From IMG/VR virus record IMGVR_UViG_3300028592_000013, positions 1 to 58,170 of that record: a stretch of DNA of 58,170 nt. One strand, written 5' to 3'. The notes under the pieces are model-generated. The model worked only from the letters and a program-made list of their open reading frames with translations. It did no database searches and was not told the origin of the DNA. This document shows positions 1 through 7,407 of the stretch, piece by piece (positions within the stretch are counted from its first letter, which is position 1; each line of letters opens with the position of its first letter). The position numbers were made by a program, and so were the translations under genes. The stretch is from a virus.

Positions 1-1
1 C

Positions 2-100
2 GGTCTCGCGCGCTTCGAGGTGATCCGGGCGGTGCGGTCGGAGTGCCCAGAGATCCCGCGCGTGGTGCTGGATGAGCTGGTGATGGAGATGTTGGCGTGA
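2..100 (+). CDS. 3' end of an unidentified gene (truncated by window edge)
   Basis: An open frame enters from the left edge and stops with TGA at 98-100, giving the last 32 residues (ending ELVMEMLA). The next possible frame starts with a GTG overlapping this stop. The piece is acidic and probably helical, too short to assign. It shows that plus-strand genes continue leftwards beyond the window. Confidence 0.5.
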   Translation, partial: GLARFEVIRAVRSECPEIPRVVLDELVMEMLA

Positions 101-491
101 CGCTTCCCGATCTCCGGACACACGCCCCCGCGGCAAAACACTCAAGACCTGTCAGGCCATCGCTAGTCGCTATCGACTCGCCATCGAAGCGCGCGAGACC
201 GCGAGCTCATCGCTTGCTGCTGACTCTGGGTCTCGCAGGCGGCAGCGCCTCTCCCAACGAGCGAAGCGAAGTAGAGGACGACGCGACGAGCCGGACGAGG
301 AAGCGGGGACCGTCTGCGGTCACTGCTGCCGACGTCGGCACACCAGCCGAGCGTAGCGGAGGCGGTGTCGAGCGACTCAAGGCAACCAGAGACCGCGCGC
401 GGATCACGCCGTGTTTCCTGGAGCGTGTCAAGAAAAATCTGAACGTCCGTTCAGACTGCGCGAAATGTCTGGACTTTTTCGAGGTGGCAGC
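101..491. other. Gene-poor stretch upstream of the replication genes
   Basis: No convincing gene was found in these 390 bases. A GTG frame from 97 to 495 would encode a 132-residue, Arg/Ser-rich protein without recognisable domains. It lacks a Shine-Dalgarno sequence, and its composition looks like a random GC-rich frame. The stretch does hold an inverted repeat at 438-455 and, on the minus strand, a perfect TTGACA hexamer (431-426). It is more likely regulatory than coding. Confidence 0.4.
438..455. promoter_or_regulatory. Perfect 7-bp inverted repeat (operator or leftward terminator)
   Basis: TCTGAAC (438-444) and GTTCAGA (449-455) are exact inverted repeats around a 4-base loop. Read on the minus strand the stem is followed at once by TTTTTCT, the layout of a short intrinsic terminator for leftward transcription. 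It also lies about 40 bases upstream of the first plus-strand gene, so an operator is equally possible. The stem has only three G-C pairs, so termination would be modest. Confidence 0.4.
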
Positions 492-1079
492 GTGAGCGAC
501 GAGTCTCTCTTCGAGTTTGGCTTTACCCACAATCGGAAGCTCAGGCGACTGTCTGATGTGGCGTTTCGACTGTGGGTTACCGCCATCGATGTAGCCAACG
601 AAGACGGCACTGACGGGCTCGTCACGCCGGACAGCATCGACGTCTTCACGAAGGCGCCGAAGACTGGCAAGGAGCGCGAGACCGCAATAGCAGAGCTCGT
701 AGACGGCGGACTCTGGCATCCGGTCGACGGGGGATGGGTCATCCACGACTTCCTCAAGCATCAGGAGTCAGCGGAAGGTCGCACTGACAGGAAGGCGATG
801 GATCGTCGGCGCATGCGACTTTCCCGCAACCGGAAGTCCTACGTGGCGTTTGCCGTAAGCAACGGGGCGACTTGCCGATACTGTGGCGTGGAGCTGATCG
901 ATGGTTCGGGTGGCTCCTGGTCGTCGGATGATCAGAAGCGCTGGGCGTGCCTAGATCATATCGTTCCGCGGTGCCAAGGCGGCTCGGACTCAGATGAAAA
1001 CCTCGCGCTGTCCTGCTGGCTGTGCAACTCGAAGAAGGGCGGACGCACGCCTGAGCAAGCCGGGATGGTGCTGCGATGA
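492..1079 (+). CDS. HNH endonuclease with N-terminal replisome-organiser-like domain
   Basis: A 195-residue protein. The first ~110 residues resemble the winged-helix N-terminal region of phage replication proteins (a 'LSDVAFRLWV...NEDGTDG...' pattern). The C-terminal part is an HNH nuclease: zinc pair C128-x2-C131, DHIVP at 155-159, Asn170, and the second pair C175-x2-C178 followed by N179. GTG at 492 is chosen because GAGGTGG sits just upstream; an in-frame ATG at 465 has no better signal. The next gene overlaps by ATGA, so the two are translationally coupled. HNH proteins next to replication genes may process DNA or be a homing-type insertion. The nuclease call is firm; the N-terminal role is inferred. 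Confidence 0.75.
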   Translation: MSDESLFEFGFTHNRKLRRLSDVAFRLWVTAIDVANEDGTDGLVTPDSIDVFTKAPKTGKERETAIAELVDGGLWHPVDGGWVIHDFLKHQESAEGRTDRKAMDRRRMRLSRNRKSYVAFAVSNGATCRYCGVELIDGSGGSWSSDDQKRWACLDHIVPRCQGGSDSDENLALSCWLCNSKKGGRTPEQAGMVLR

Positions 1080-1879
1080 GCCGCATCCGCACAATCAAGC
1101 CCGAGTGGCTCGATGACGAGCTGTCGCTTGAGTGTTCCGACGCCCGCGTCCTGGCCGTCGCAATGATCTTGCTCGCTGACGACCACGGTCTAGGGCGAGC
1201 TCACCCGCACTTCCTGCTGTCCCGCGTGTTCCCGGCGAAGTCCTCGGACGTCCTCGCGAGGGCTCTCGAGGGTCTCGCGAGGATTCGCTACATGGTTTTG
1301 TACGCCGTCGATGGTCAGAAATACTACGCGCTGAGGACCTGGCGGAAACACCAGAAGGTTGACCATCCGTCGGCGCCCAAAGTTCCGATCCCGACACGGA
1401 AAGACGCTGTAATTTACGCAACTTTGTCGGACTTCGCGAAAGACTCGCCGGACTTCGCGAGGGCCGTCGAGAAGCTCGCGAAGGGCTCCGAGTCCTCCTA
1501 TCCCAATATAGATCCCTCTCTCTCTTTCTTTTCAGATCCAGAAGATCAACCTGACAGGTCAGGATCGCGCGCGCGAGCGAAGCGCTGGCGGGTGGTGCCT
1601 TCCAGCTTCGAGGTGACCGAGGCGCATCGGAAGTTGGCGACCGAACTTGGCGTCGACCTTGCGGCCGAGGAAGCCAAGTTCAGGGACCACGAGTTCAAGG
1701 ACCCGAAAAGCGACGCGGGTAAGACCTTCAGTCGCTGGCTCAGGACGGCGGCGGAGTACGGGCGAGGAAAGTCTCCGGCGGGGAAAGTCGGCGCGAACGC
1801 TGACCGGCTTCGTGCACGCGCCAACCGCTTCGAGGCCGAAGAGCGCGCCGCGCAGGAGGCTCGCGATGCAGCGAAGTGA
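1076..1879 (+). CDS. Phage replication initiation/replisome-organiser-like protein
   Basis: A 267-residue protein opening MSRIRTIKPEWL, the characteristic start of a widespread phage family of winged-helix replication proteins. Residues 1-110 contain the family pattern (RVLAVAMILLADDHG, then YYALRTWRKHQKVDHP). The rest is charged and low-complexity. It probably binds the replication origin and recruits the helicase loader encoded next. It starts in ATGA overlap with the HNH gene, and the following gene begins inside its 3' end (1866). DnaT/DnaD-type primosome function is the family expectation, not shown by sequence alone. Confidence 0.65.
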   Translation: MSRIRTIKPEWLDDELSLECSDARVLAVAMILLADDHGLGRAHPHFLLSRVFPAKSSDVLARALEGLARIRYMVLYAVDGQKYYALRTWRKHQKVDHPSAPKVPIPTRKDAVIYATLSDFAKDSPDFARAVEKLAKGSESSYPNIDPSLSFFSDPEDQPDRSGSRARAKRWRVVPSSFEVTEAHRKLATELGVDLAAEEAKFRDHEFKDPKSDAGKTFSRWLRTAAEYGRGKSPAGKVGANADRLRARANRFEAEERAAQEARDAAK

Positions 1880-2507
1880 GGCCGCCAAGCTCGTGGCCAT
1901 TCTGGCCGCGGCCTACCGCGACGCTGCCATCAGCGATGCGACCGCCGACGTCTACGAGTCCATGCTCCTGGACTTGCCCTTCCCTGCCGTGCAGGCCGCC
2001 ATCCAGCGCCTGGTCTGCACGTCGAAGTGGCTGCCTACCATCGCCGAAATCAGGGCCGCGGCGGCGGACCAGGAGCGTGGCCCGGTACGCAAGGGCGTCG
2101 AGGCCTGGGGCGACGTGCTGGCGGAGATCCGACGCACCGGTGCCCACGGCGTCCCGAGCTTCGTTGACCCGCTGGTGGCCGACTGCGTGAACGCGATGGG
2201 CTGGCGCGGGCTGTGCCTCGGTGACAATGAGGCCGCTGACCGGGCCCGGTTTGCGGAGCTCTACGACGCCCTGGCGGCCCGCGGGCGAGCCGACGTGGTC
2301 TCAGGTCGTCCCCTGCCGGCGCCGCGCGCTGGACTGGCGCCAGCGAGCCGCATTGGCCTGTTGCTGCCGGAGGCGAAGGGTAAACCAGCAGGGGCGCCGG
2401 TCATCGCGTTGCCGGTGGCCCCGAAGGCCAAGCCGACAGCCGCGCAGTCGAAGACGTGGACCGCTGCCGAACTCGACGCAGCGATCTCGAAGGGAGGCTC
2501 CAAGTGA
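1866..2507 (+). CDS. Putative replicative helicase loader/inhibitor (G39P-like)
   Basis: A 213-residue protein. Its first ~75 residues follow the helicase-loader pattern: an N-terminal helix, then 'YESMLLDLPFPAVQAAIQRL', then 'WLPTIAEIRAAA'. In phages such proteins load the DnaB-type helicase onto the origin-bound initiator. The C-terminal half is rich in Ala/Pro and unrecognised. The ATG overlaps the end of the preceding initiator-like gene by 14 bases, and the next gene overlaps its stop (GTGA), so this is an operon. No helicase is visible nearby; the host's may be used or it may lie outside the window. Confidence 0.55.
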   Translation: MQRSEAAKLVAILAAAYRDAAISDATADVYESMLLDLPFPAVQAAIQRLVCTSKWLPTIAEIRAAAADQERGPVRKGVEAWGDVLAEIRRTGAHGVPSFVDPLVADCVNAMGWRGLCLGDNEAADRARFAELYDALAARGRADVVSGRPLPAPRAGLAPASRIGLLLPEAKGKPAGAPVIALPVAPKAKPTAAQSKTWTAAELDAAISKGGSK

Positions 2508-2752
2508 ACCACGACGACCGCTTCGACTCCGACGCGCCGATCCCCGGCGAGGTCAAACCGGCGAAGGCGCGCCCCTACTGGGATCGCCCCTACGTCGATC
2601 CCGGCGCTGTCACTGCCGAGGAGATCGAGGCCGACATGGCTCGCCTGTTTCCTGAGAAGCAGAAGGCGCCGGCCAAGGCCGGTCGAATCAACGGGCCGCT
2701 GTCAGAAGGCCACTTCGGCACGGACTCCGAACAATCGAAGGAACAAGGATGA
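2504..2752 (+). CDS. Hypothetical protein, 82 aa
   Basis: Not recognised. The GTG start overlaps the stop of the helicase-loader gene and has AGGGAGG about 8 bases upstream. The product is acidic, Pro-rich and without membrane segments. The stop overlaps the next ATG (ATGA). Context points to a minor replication-module accessory protein; no function can be assigned. Confidence 0.6.
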   Translation: MNHDDRFDSDAPIPGEVKPAKARPYWDRPYVDPGAVTAEEIEADMARLFPEKQKAPAKAGRINGPLSEGHFGTDSEQSKEQG

Positions 2753-2970
2753 CCTACTGGACCAAAGAAGACATCTACGACGAGCAGATCTCGCCGCTCA
2801 TGACCAAGATCATCGCGATCTGCAAAGAGCACCAGATCCCGATGGTTGCGCAGTTTCAGTATGCGAACGACGCCCTTGGCTACCCGCAGCGCGACAACTC
2901 GCACGACCCGGAGCTCTTCAGGCTCGGTGGCGAGGAGTACAGGGCGATGGCGGCAGGGAGGGCGCCATGA
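2749..2970 (+). CDS. Hypothetical protein, 73 aa
   Basis: Not recognised. It starts in ATGA overlap with the previous gene. The N-terminal half is a probable amphipathic helix (ISPLMTKIIAICKEHQIPMV) followed by an aromatic, polar segment. The 'I..ic.eh.iPm.a.f' pattern recurs in small phage proteins of unknown role. It belongs to the overlapping small-gene operon. Confidence 0.6.
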   Translation: MTYWTKEDIYDEQISPLMTKIIAICKEHQIPMVAQFQYANDALGYPQRDNSHDPELFRLGGEEYRAMAAGRAP

Positions 2971-3344
2971 GTGACGATGACACGATCAAGATTCGTCGCC
3001 AGGTCACTCTCGACGAAGCCGAGGGTCTGAAGTTTGCCGGCGTGGTCGTCGGCAGGGACAACCACTGGGCACTCCTGTTCGGCGACGATGCGTTCTCGGT
3101 CATCTGCGCGACACGCAATTGGGGCGACGGCGCGGACATCGAGCGACGTGAAGGTGTTTCAGTCTACGAACTCGCTCAAGAGTTCGATCTCTGGGACGCC
3201 CGCCACAACGGCCTCTTCGACGTGGACACCTACGAAGCCGAGGTGGAAGCCAAGCGGGTGGCTCAAGCGCAGAGTCAGGAACAGCGCGAGCGCAGGCTTC
3301 TGACTGACCTCAAGGCGAAGTACCCGGAGCCGATGAAACCATGA
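2967..3344 (+). CDS. Hypothetical protein, 125 aa
   Basis: Not recognised. ATGA overlap with the preceding gene. Residues 1-70 look like a compact alpha/beta domain (LKFAGVVVGRDNHWALLFGD then SVICATRNWG). The C-terminal ~45 residues form a charged, probably helical tail (EAEVEAKRVAQAQSQEQRERR). No cysteine pairs or catalytic motifs. Coupled to the next gene by overlap at 3341-3344. Confidence 0.6.
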   Translation: MSDDDTIKIRRQVTLDEAEGLKFAGVVVGRDNHWALLFGDDAFSVICATRNWGDGADIERREGVSVYELAQEFDLWDARHNGLFDVDTYEAEVEAKRVAQAQSQEQRERRLLTDLKAKYPEPMKP

Positions 3345-3592
3345 CGCCCTCCCAACTCTCCCAGCAACTCCGCGAATCCTGCTCGACCCTGCTCTTCTGG
3401 GGCGAGTGCTTCGGTATTCGCCCGTTCAAGCTCCCGCGCCGCTACAACAAGCCGGTCGAACTCGTGTTCACGCCCGGACAGGCCGAACGCCTGCGCCTGA
3501 TTCAGCGCCTCGTCCGGCAGGAGCGGCTGTGCAACGCCGAGGTCAAGGAGAGGTTGGCGGAGATGCGGGCGGAAGGTGAGGTGGCGGCGTGA
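3341..3592 (+). CDS. Small DNA-binding-like protein (weak MerR-type resemblance)
   Basis: An 83-residue basic protein. Residues 45-75 (FTPGQAERLRLIQRLVRQE) have the rhythm of a MerR-type helix-turn-helix second half, where a helix ending 'L..I..L...' is followed by a short motif and 'eVkerLa'. No effector domain follows. If real, it could be a small transcription factor of the operon. Evidence is pattern only; it may instead be a helical protein of other function. ATGA/GTGA overlaps on both sides. Confidence 0.5.
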   Translation: MTPSQLSQQLRESCSTLLFWGECFGIRPFKLPRRYNKPVELVFTPGQAERLRLIQRLVRQERLCNAEVKERLAEMRAEGEVAA

Positions 3593-3936
3593 AGATCGAA
3601 CGCGAACTCTACATCCACACGGTGAACGTCACCGCCGGCCGCGGACACCACGACGTCCGCATGGACAGCTACTGCGTACCACCACTCGAAACGCGGGCAC
3701 AGGTCGGCGCGGGCTCTGTCGATATCGACCTTCGCGGCATTGGAGACGCGGAAGCGAAGGCGCTTGCGTTGGCCTGCGAATCTCGACGCCGTATCAAGCT
3801 GACCATCGAGACGGACGACGTGGACGCGAAGGTCCATGTACGGGCGGCCCGCGAACAGTCACGCATGGGCAACACGAAGGCGGCCCTGGAGCACGCGCTC
3901 AAGGCGATCGAGATGCTGACGGGAGAGGCGAAGTGA
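3589..3936 (+). CDS. Hypothetical protein, 115 aa
   Basis: Not recognised. The GTG start overlaps the previous stop. The N-terminal ~70 residues alternate beta-strand-like segments; the C-terminal ~45 residues (VHVRAAREQSRMGNTKAALEHALKAIEML) look like a TPR-type helix pair. It may be a protein-interaction module. The operon context gives no further clue. Confidence 0.6.
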   Translation: MKIERELYIHTVNVTAGRGHHDVRMDSYCVPPLETRAQVGAGSVDIDLRGIGDAEAKALALACESRRRIKLTIETDDVDAKVHVRAAREQSRMGNTKAALEHALKAIEMLTGEAK

Positions 3937-4118
3937 AACCCGAAACGAAAGAAACCCTAGTCGGAGTCGCGATCCTGCGGTTCGCCTGCGGGATCGGCAT
4001 TGCCTCGTGTGTCAACGGATACGAGGCTGGTCAGAAACAGGTGTGCGACTCCGTCGAGGGCAAGATGGTCGACGGGGAATGCATGCGGCGGGATTCGCTG
4101 CGGAAGGTGGAGCGGTGA
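3933..4118 (+). CDS. Small membrane protein, 61 aa
   Basis: The GTG start overlaps the previous stop. Residues 8-27 (LVGVAILRFACGIGIASCVN) form one hydrophobic segment, probably a membrane anchor with a short cytoplasmic N-terminus. The C-terminal half is charged with two cysteines (VCDSVEG...GECMRR). Small single-pass proteins in early phage operons often act on host membrane processes or superinfection, but no specific role can be read. Confidence 0.55.
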   Translation: MKPETKETLVGVAILRFACGIGIASCVNGYEAGQKQVCDSVEGKMVDGECMRRDSLRKVER

Positions 4119-4570
4119 AGCCCTACCTACACGCCCTTGTCAGCGTGAAGAAGTGGGGCGGTGAGCCGGAAGAGTATCTGCCGATCCACGACTTCATCGA
4201 CTCGAGCAAGAGCGCGTTTCCGGACATGCGTCACCGCGCGATCCTTCACAGCTCGTTCGGGATCTACATCACTGAACACGTCTTCGGTCACAATCTCACG
4301 CTGCAGAACGGCAGGCTGGTTAGCGTCCGCGACGTCGCCGAGCAGCACGTCATCGACGACATGGGGCGCATCCCGACGCCACAAGACTACCTGCAGGGGA
4401 TGCCGTTCTACGACTGGTTAGGTGGCAAGCCTCGCGACCGACAGACGACGCGCATCCAGGGAGAAGCGCCGTCGATCGAAGACCTCAAGGCCGCGCTGAA
4501 CATCGGCGCCGCGGACATGGTTCTGGATTCGGCGGCGAGTATGCCGTCGGGAAAGCTAGTGGTGGACTGA
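4115..4570 (+). CDS. DUF6915-like conserved protein
   Basis: A 151-residue protein resembling a conserved family of phage and bacterial proteins that share 'KWGG..EDYLPIHdF.DSSK', 'DMRHRAiLH.SFG', 'V.DVAEQHV.DDMG.IPT.qDYL' patterns. All three are visible (residues 8-30, 34-46 and 67-90). The conserved His and Asp residues suggest a metal- or nucleotide-binding fold, but the function is unknown. GTG start in overlap with the membrane-protein gene. Family assignment is from memory of the pattern. Confidence 0.65.
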   Translation: MKPYLHALVSVKKWGGEPEEYLPIHDFIDSSKSAFPDMRHRAILHSSFGIYITEHVFGHNLTLQNGRLVSVRDVAEQHVIDDMGRIPTPQDYLQGMPFYDWLGGKPRDRQTTRIQGEAPSIEDLKAALNIGAADMVLDSAASMPSGKLVVD

Positions 4571-4998
4571 TGAGCATCGAGAAACTGCAAGAGGTGTCGA
4601 GCGAGTTGAGGGCCGCGAAGGCCAAGCTGGAGGCGTTCGTAAAGGAACAGGGGCGAGCGGCAATCGGGGCGGCGTTTTGCGAAGTGTTTGCCAAGCATCC
4701 GGAGGCCGCTGTGTTCGGGTGGACTCAGTACACGCCGTACTTCAACGACGGCAGCGCCTGCGTGTTTTCGGTCCATGAACCGTACCTTGTGCCGGCGTCG
4801 AAGTCTGGCGACTACAGCGTGTGGGACTACGAACTGTGGGGCGAGTACCCGAAGGAGTTCAGCGCCGAATGCCGTGACGACTTCCTGGCTGTGTGGAAGA
4901 CCATCGACAAACAGTTGCTGGAGGCCGTCTTCGGCGACCACGTCAAGATCACTGTCACCAAGGACGAGGTGGTCGTTGAAGACTACAACCACGACTAA
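4570..4998 (+). CDS. Conserved phage protein, 142 aa
   Basis: An N-terminal helical segment (KLQEVSSELRAAKAKLEAFVKEQG) precedes a conserved core with 'WTQYTPYFNDG..C.FSVHEPY'. That motif recurs in uncharacterised proteins of large myophages. The start codon overlaps the previous stop by one base (TGATG). No catalytic signature. It is likely a soluble early protein; role unknown. Confidence 0.65.
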   Translation: MSIEKLQEVSSELRAAKAKLEAFVKEQGRAAIGAAFCEVFAKHPEAAVFGWTQYTPYFNDGSACVFSVHEPYLVPASKSGDYSVWDYELWGEYPKEFSAECRDDFLAVWKTIDKQLLEAVFGDHVKITVTKDEVVVEDYNHD

Positions 4999-5401
4999 GA
5001 AGCGCGCTCGCATCGCCCGCCAAGTCGCCCGCTCCCTCGGTGCAGAGCCAGGCACTCCGGAGTTCAAGCGGCGGGTCAAGGCGTTCAACGAGATGCCGGC
5101 ACACTCGCTCGCCTATGCCCTGGCCGAAGCGGTCGGTGGCAAGCCAGGATCAGCGGGCCACTCGCGCGCGCTCGACGTGCTGACGAACAAGCCGACGCCG
5201 AAGAAGCGCAAGCTCGAACGCGGTGTCTGGTGGGGTGTGTTCAACGTCACGGGCGACGACGCCGCGTGGCCGAACCTCGCGCGCAACGAAGGCGACCAAG
5301 TCCGCACTCTGACCGCGCGCTACCTCACGGCCAAGCTCGGCTACGAGGTCAAGCCCGAGTACGTGATGCCGCATTGGGTGCCGGAAGGGAGCGAGCCGTG
5401 A
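4976..5401 (+). CDS. Basic hypothetical protein, 141 aa
   Basis: A TTG start at 4976 is chosen because GAGGTGG lies 4 bases upstream and because the frame has no ATG/GTG before residue 40. The gene begins 20 bases inside its neighbour. Residues 1-60 are strongly basic and helical (KKRARIARQVARSLG); the C-terminal part is mixed (WWGVFNVTGDDAAW, AKLGYEVKPEYVMPHWVP). It may bind nucleic acid through its N-terminus. Not recognised otherwise. Confidence 0.55.
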   Translation: MKTTTTTKKRARIARQVARSLGAEPGTPEFKRRVKAFNEMPAHSLAYALAEAVGGKPGSAGHSRALDVLTNKPTPKKRKLERGVWWGVFNVTGDDAAWPNLARNEGDQVRTLTARYLTAKLGYEVKPEYVMPHWVPEGSEP

Positions 5402-5598
5402 GCATGGAGCGAAGAACACTGTGGGCCCTGTTCGACAAGGACACCGGCGAGATGTCTGCCACCGCGCGTTGGTCGCATGCGAAGGCGTGTCTGGACGCCG
5501 GGCACGAGGTGATCCGGCTCGAGTTCGAGCGACCGGTTCGGGACATGGGCGAGGCTGAGGCGGATGTGCTGCATGAGAGGAATGAGGTGAAGCGGTGA
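5398..5598 (+). CDS. Hypothetical protein, 66 aa
   Basis: GTG at 5398 overlaps the previous TGA; a second in-frame start (ATG, 5404) follows. The sequence reads like a compact beta-hairpin/helix protein (RTLWALFDKDTGEMSATARWSHAKACLDAGHEVIRLEF). Similar short proteins with a 'W.L.d..tG.....ar..sha.A...G..Vi..e' pattern occur in phages. No function known. Coupled to the pyrophosphohydrolase gene downstream. Confidence 0.6.
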   Translation: MSMERRTLWALFDKDTGEMSATARWSHAKACLDAGHEVIRLEFERPVRDMGEAEADVLHERNEVKR

Positions 5599-6044
5599 CC
5601 AAGCTGCGAGACCAGGTGAGGGCGTTCCACCTCGAGGCTGGGGCTCCAATCCTGGAGACGCCGACGGTGCCGCCCGACGACAGGGTCAAGCTGCGACTCA
5701 AGCTCGCGGCCGAAGAATTCTGCGAACTGCTGACGGCGTGCGGGTGCGGCAAGTACGCAGTCGAGGACGTGTGGGACCGAATCCGATACGTCGTCGAGAT
5801 CGCTGGCACCGGCCCGGTCGACATCGTTGCCGTCGCCGACGCACTCGCCGATCTCGACTTCGTGAACGAAGGCATGCGCCTGGAGTTCGGCATCGACGGT
5901 GAGCCAATCGCCGACGAGGTGGCACGCAGCAACATGAGCAAGTTCCCGACGACCGTTCGAGCCGACGGCAAGATTCTGAAGGGGCCTCACTACTCGCCGC
6001 CGGACTTGGTGCGGGTGCTGCGAGAGCAGGGTTGGTCGGAATGA
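5595..6044 (+). CDS. HisE/MazG-like nucleoside triphosphate pyrophosphohydrolase
   Basis: A 149-residue all-alpha NTP pyrophosphohydrolase of the PRA-PH type. The metal-binding pattern is visible: EExxE in 'LKLAAEEFCELLTA' and a downstream acidic helix 'VAVADALADLDFVNEG', followed by the phage-typical 'FGIDGEPIADEVARSNMSKF'. Such enzymes hydrolyse (d)NTPs to monophosphates and pyrophosphate, in phages probably to shape the nucleotide pool or remove modified nucleotides. The GTG start overlaps the previous stop and the gene is coupled to 6041. A second candidate nucleotide hydrolase lies at 47066-47476. Confidence 0.8.
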   Translation: MTKLRDQVRAFHLEAGAPILETPTVPPDDRVKLRLKLAAEEFCELLTACGCGKYAVEDVWDRIRYVVEIAGTGPVDIVAVADALADLDFVNEGMRLEFGIDGEPIADEVARSNMSKFPTTVRADGKILKGPHYSPPDLVRVLREQGWSE

Positions 6045-6325
6045 CTCACCTCCACCTCGAAGTCACCAGCATCCGCCGCACCCGCTCGGGAGTCGTTGCA
6101 ACGGCGAAGCGTCTGGTAGCGCCGGAGCATAGGCCGTTGAGTTGCGGGGCGCTTCAGCATCCTGGTCGATGTTCCGTCACGTTCGCCGAGGGGCCGACTG
6201 TGAACGGACGCAGCGAGTGGACGTTCACGTTGTCTGGCAAAAGTGTGAAGGTGTTGGCGCTGCCAACGGACACACCGGCATTGTGGAATCTGAAGGTGCG
6301 GCGAGCGCTGGCGAGGTTGCCGTGA
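6041..6325 (+). CDS. Hypothetical protein, 94 aa
   Basis: ATG in ATGA overlap with the pyrophosphohydrolase gene. The product is basic and predicted mostly beta-strand (LHLEVTSIRRTRSGVVATAKRLV; SEWTFTLSGKSVKVLALP). It has two Cys in the middle and no recognised motif. The next gene overlaps its stop (GTGA). Confidence 0.55.
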   Translation: MTHLHLEVTSIRRTRSGVVATAKRLVAPEHRPLSCGALQHPGRCSVTFAEGPTVNGRSEWTFTLSGKSVKVLALPTDTPALWNLKVRRALARLP

Positions 6326-6630
6326 TCCTCTCCATCCGCGATCACCGCGCCGAACGCGAGCTCCTTGACGCCATCGACGAGCGCGACCGGCAGATTGTGC
6401 GGCTGAAGCTTCGGTTGCTGGTGAGCCGAGCTAGGGCCGTCTATGCCTTCCTTGTCGACCGCGAGCGTTCGACGGCGCAAGCGTTCCGGGCGCTCGCAGA
6501 CGCCGGGCTTGGCGGAAACAGCGGTACGCGAGCAGCGCTAACACGGCGAGCCTGGGTCACGAATCAGAAGCTGGTTCGCGTTGGGCGCATCCTGACCGAG
6601 GCGATGAAGTCGCTGGAGGCAAACAAATGA
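6322..6630 (+). CDS. Hypothetical helical protein, 102 aa
   Basis: GTG start overlapping the previous stop. Almost entirely helical, Arg/Ala-rich (HRAERELLDAIDERDRQIVRLKLRLLV...), without cysteines. Possibly a coiled-coil pair with the downstream 92-aa protein, which is also heptad-like. No function recognised. Confidence 0.55.
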   Translation: MILSIRDHRAERELLDAIDERDRQIVRLKLRLLVSRARAVYAFLVDRERSTAQAFRALADAGLGGNSGTRAALTRRAWVTNQKLVRVGRILTEAMKSLEANK

Positions 6631-6905
6631 GTGACCACCTTGCCGAACTGAACACGCTCCGCGCTCAGCTCGACACCGCGAACGAGCACAACGCCAAGCT
6701 CAGCGCCGAGCTCGCCGATCTGCAACGGCGCTACGAGATCAGAAAGTCGGAAGGCTTCGCTGCCGAGCAGGCGTTGTTCCGGGTGGCGTCGGCAGTGACC
6801 GGTAGCTCACTCTTGCTGGCGGACTACGAGCAACTGGCGGAGGTGACGATTGCGGCGGCGGAGAGACTTCGCGCTCGAAACGATGAACTGGAGTCCACCC
6901 GATGA
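6627..6905 (+). CDS. Coiled-coil hypothetical protein, 92 aa
   Basis: ATGA overlap. The first ~45 residues show clear heptads of Leu/Ala (LAELNTLRAQLDTANEHNAK, then LSAELADLQRRYE); the rest is helical and Ala-rich. It is probably oligomeric. Small coiled-coil proteins of this kind are common in phage early operons; role unknown. Confidence 0.55.
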   Translation: MSDHLAELNTLRAQLDTANEHNAKLSAELADLQRRYEIRKSEGFAAEQALFRVASAVTGSSLLLADYEQLAEVTIAAAERLRARNDELESTR

Positions 6906-7222
6906 TCGCCCTTCTCCTCGGCCAGTTCAACGACACGACGCCCGCCGAGATCACGGGCCTTCTTGAGCGAGTGCAGAGGCCGGCGATGATCCGGCTGCGG
7001 CGATGTCGCATCAGCTGGGGCTCGGTTAGCCACCTGACATTCGATGGCGACTGGCACGGCCTGATCGATTGCTGCGTCTTTGGCGTGGTCGGCGATAGGG
7101 CGCCGCTCGTGCTCGAGGCGTGGCCCGGCATCGAGATCGACTGGGCCGACCGCAGCTTTACGGTCATGGATCTTGCTGCCGAGGTCGAGCGACAGAGGGT
7201 GGTACTGGGGGCGGGACGATGA
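6902..7222 (+). CDS. Hypothetical protein, 106 aa
   Basis: Overlaps the preceding gene by four bases. A mixed alpha/beta sequence with beta-rich middle (SWGSVSHLTFDGDWHGLIDCCVFG, Trp/Cys-rich) and acidic C-terminus. No recognised domain. Stop overlaps next ATG. Confidence 0.55.
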   Translation: MIALLLGQFNDTTPAEITGLLERVQRPAMIRLRRCRISWGSVSHLTFDGDWHGLIDCCVFGVVGDRAPLVLEAWPGIEIDWADRSFTVMDLAAEVERQRVVLGAGR

Positions 7223-7407
7223 CCGACGACCCCATCATCGGCTGGGTCGTGCTCATGCCCAGCGGCAGGATCATGTGCGACCCGAGCGGCGCCGTCGTCG
7301 AGTTCCGGATCGAGGACGAGGCGAAGCAAGCGGCGCAGGCTGTCGGCGGCATTGTCGCGCCGCTGTGTGATGACGAGGCGTTCAGCGCGGCGGGAGGGGA
7401 GTGTTGA
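7219..7407 (+). CDS. Hypothetical protein, 62 aa
   Basis: ATGA overlap with the previous gene. The sequence resembles a small beta-alpha-beta unit (IIGWVVLMPSGRIMCDPSGA, then FRIEDEAKQAAQAVGGIVAPL), a pattern seen in short phage proteins of unknown role. The final A is shared with the next ATG. Confidence 0.55.
   Translation: MTDDPIIGWVVLMPSGRIMCDPSGAVVEFRIEDEAKQAAQAVGGIVAPLCDDEAFSAAGGEC

Noticed and set aside
97-495. A 132-residue plus-strand frame at the left edge
   Set aside because: No ribosome site, low-complexity Arg/Ser content and overlap with an inverted repeat; kept only as a weak possibility in the gene-poor region note.
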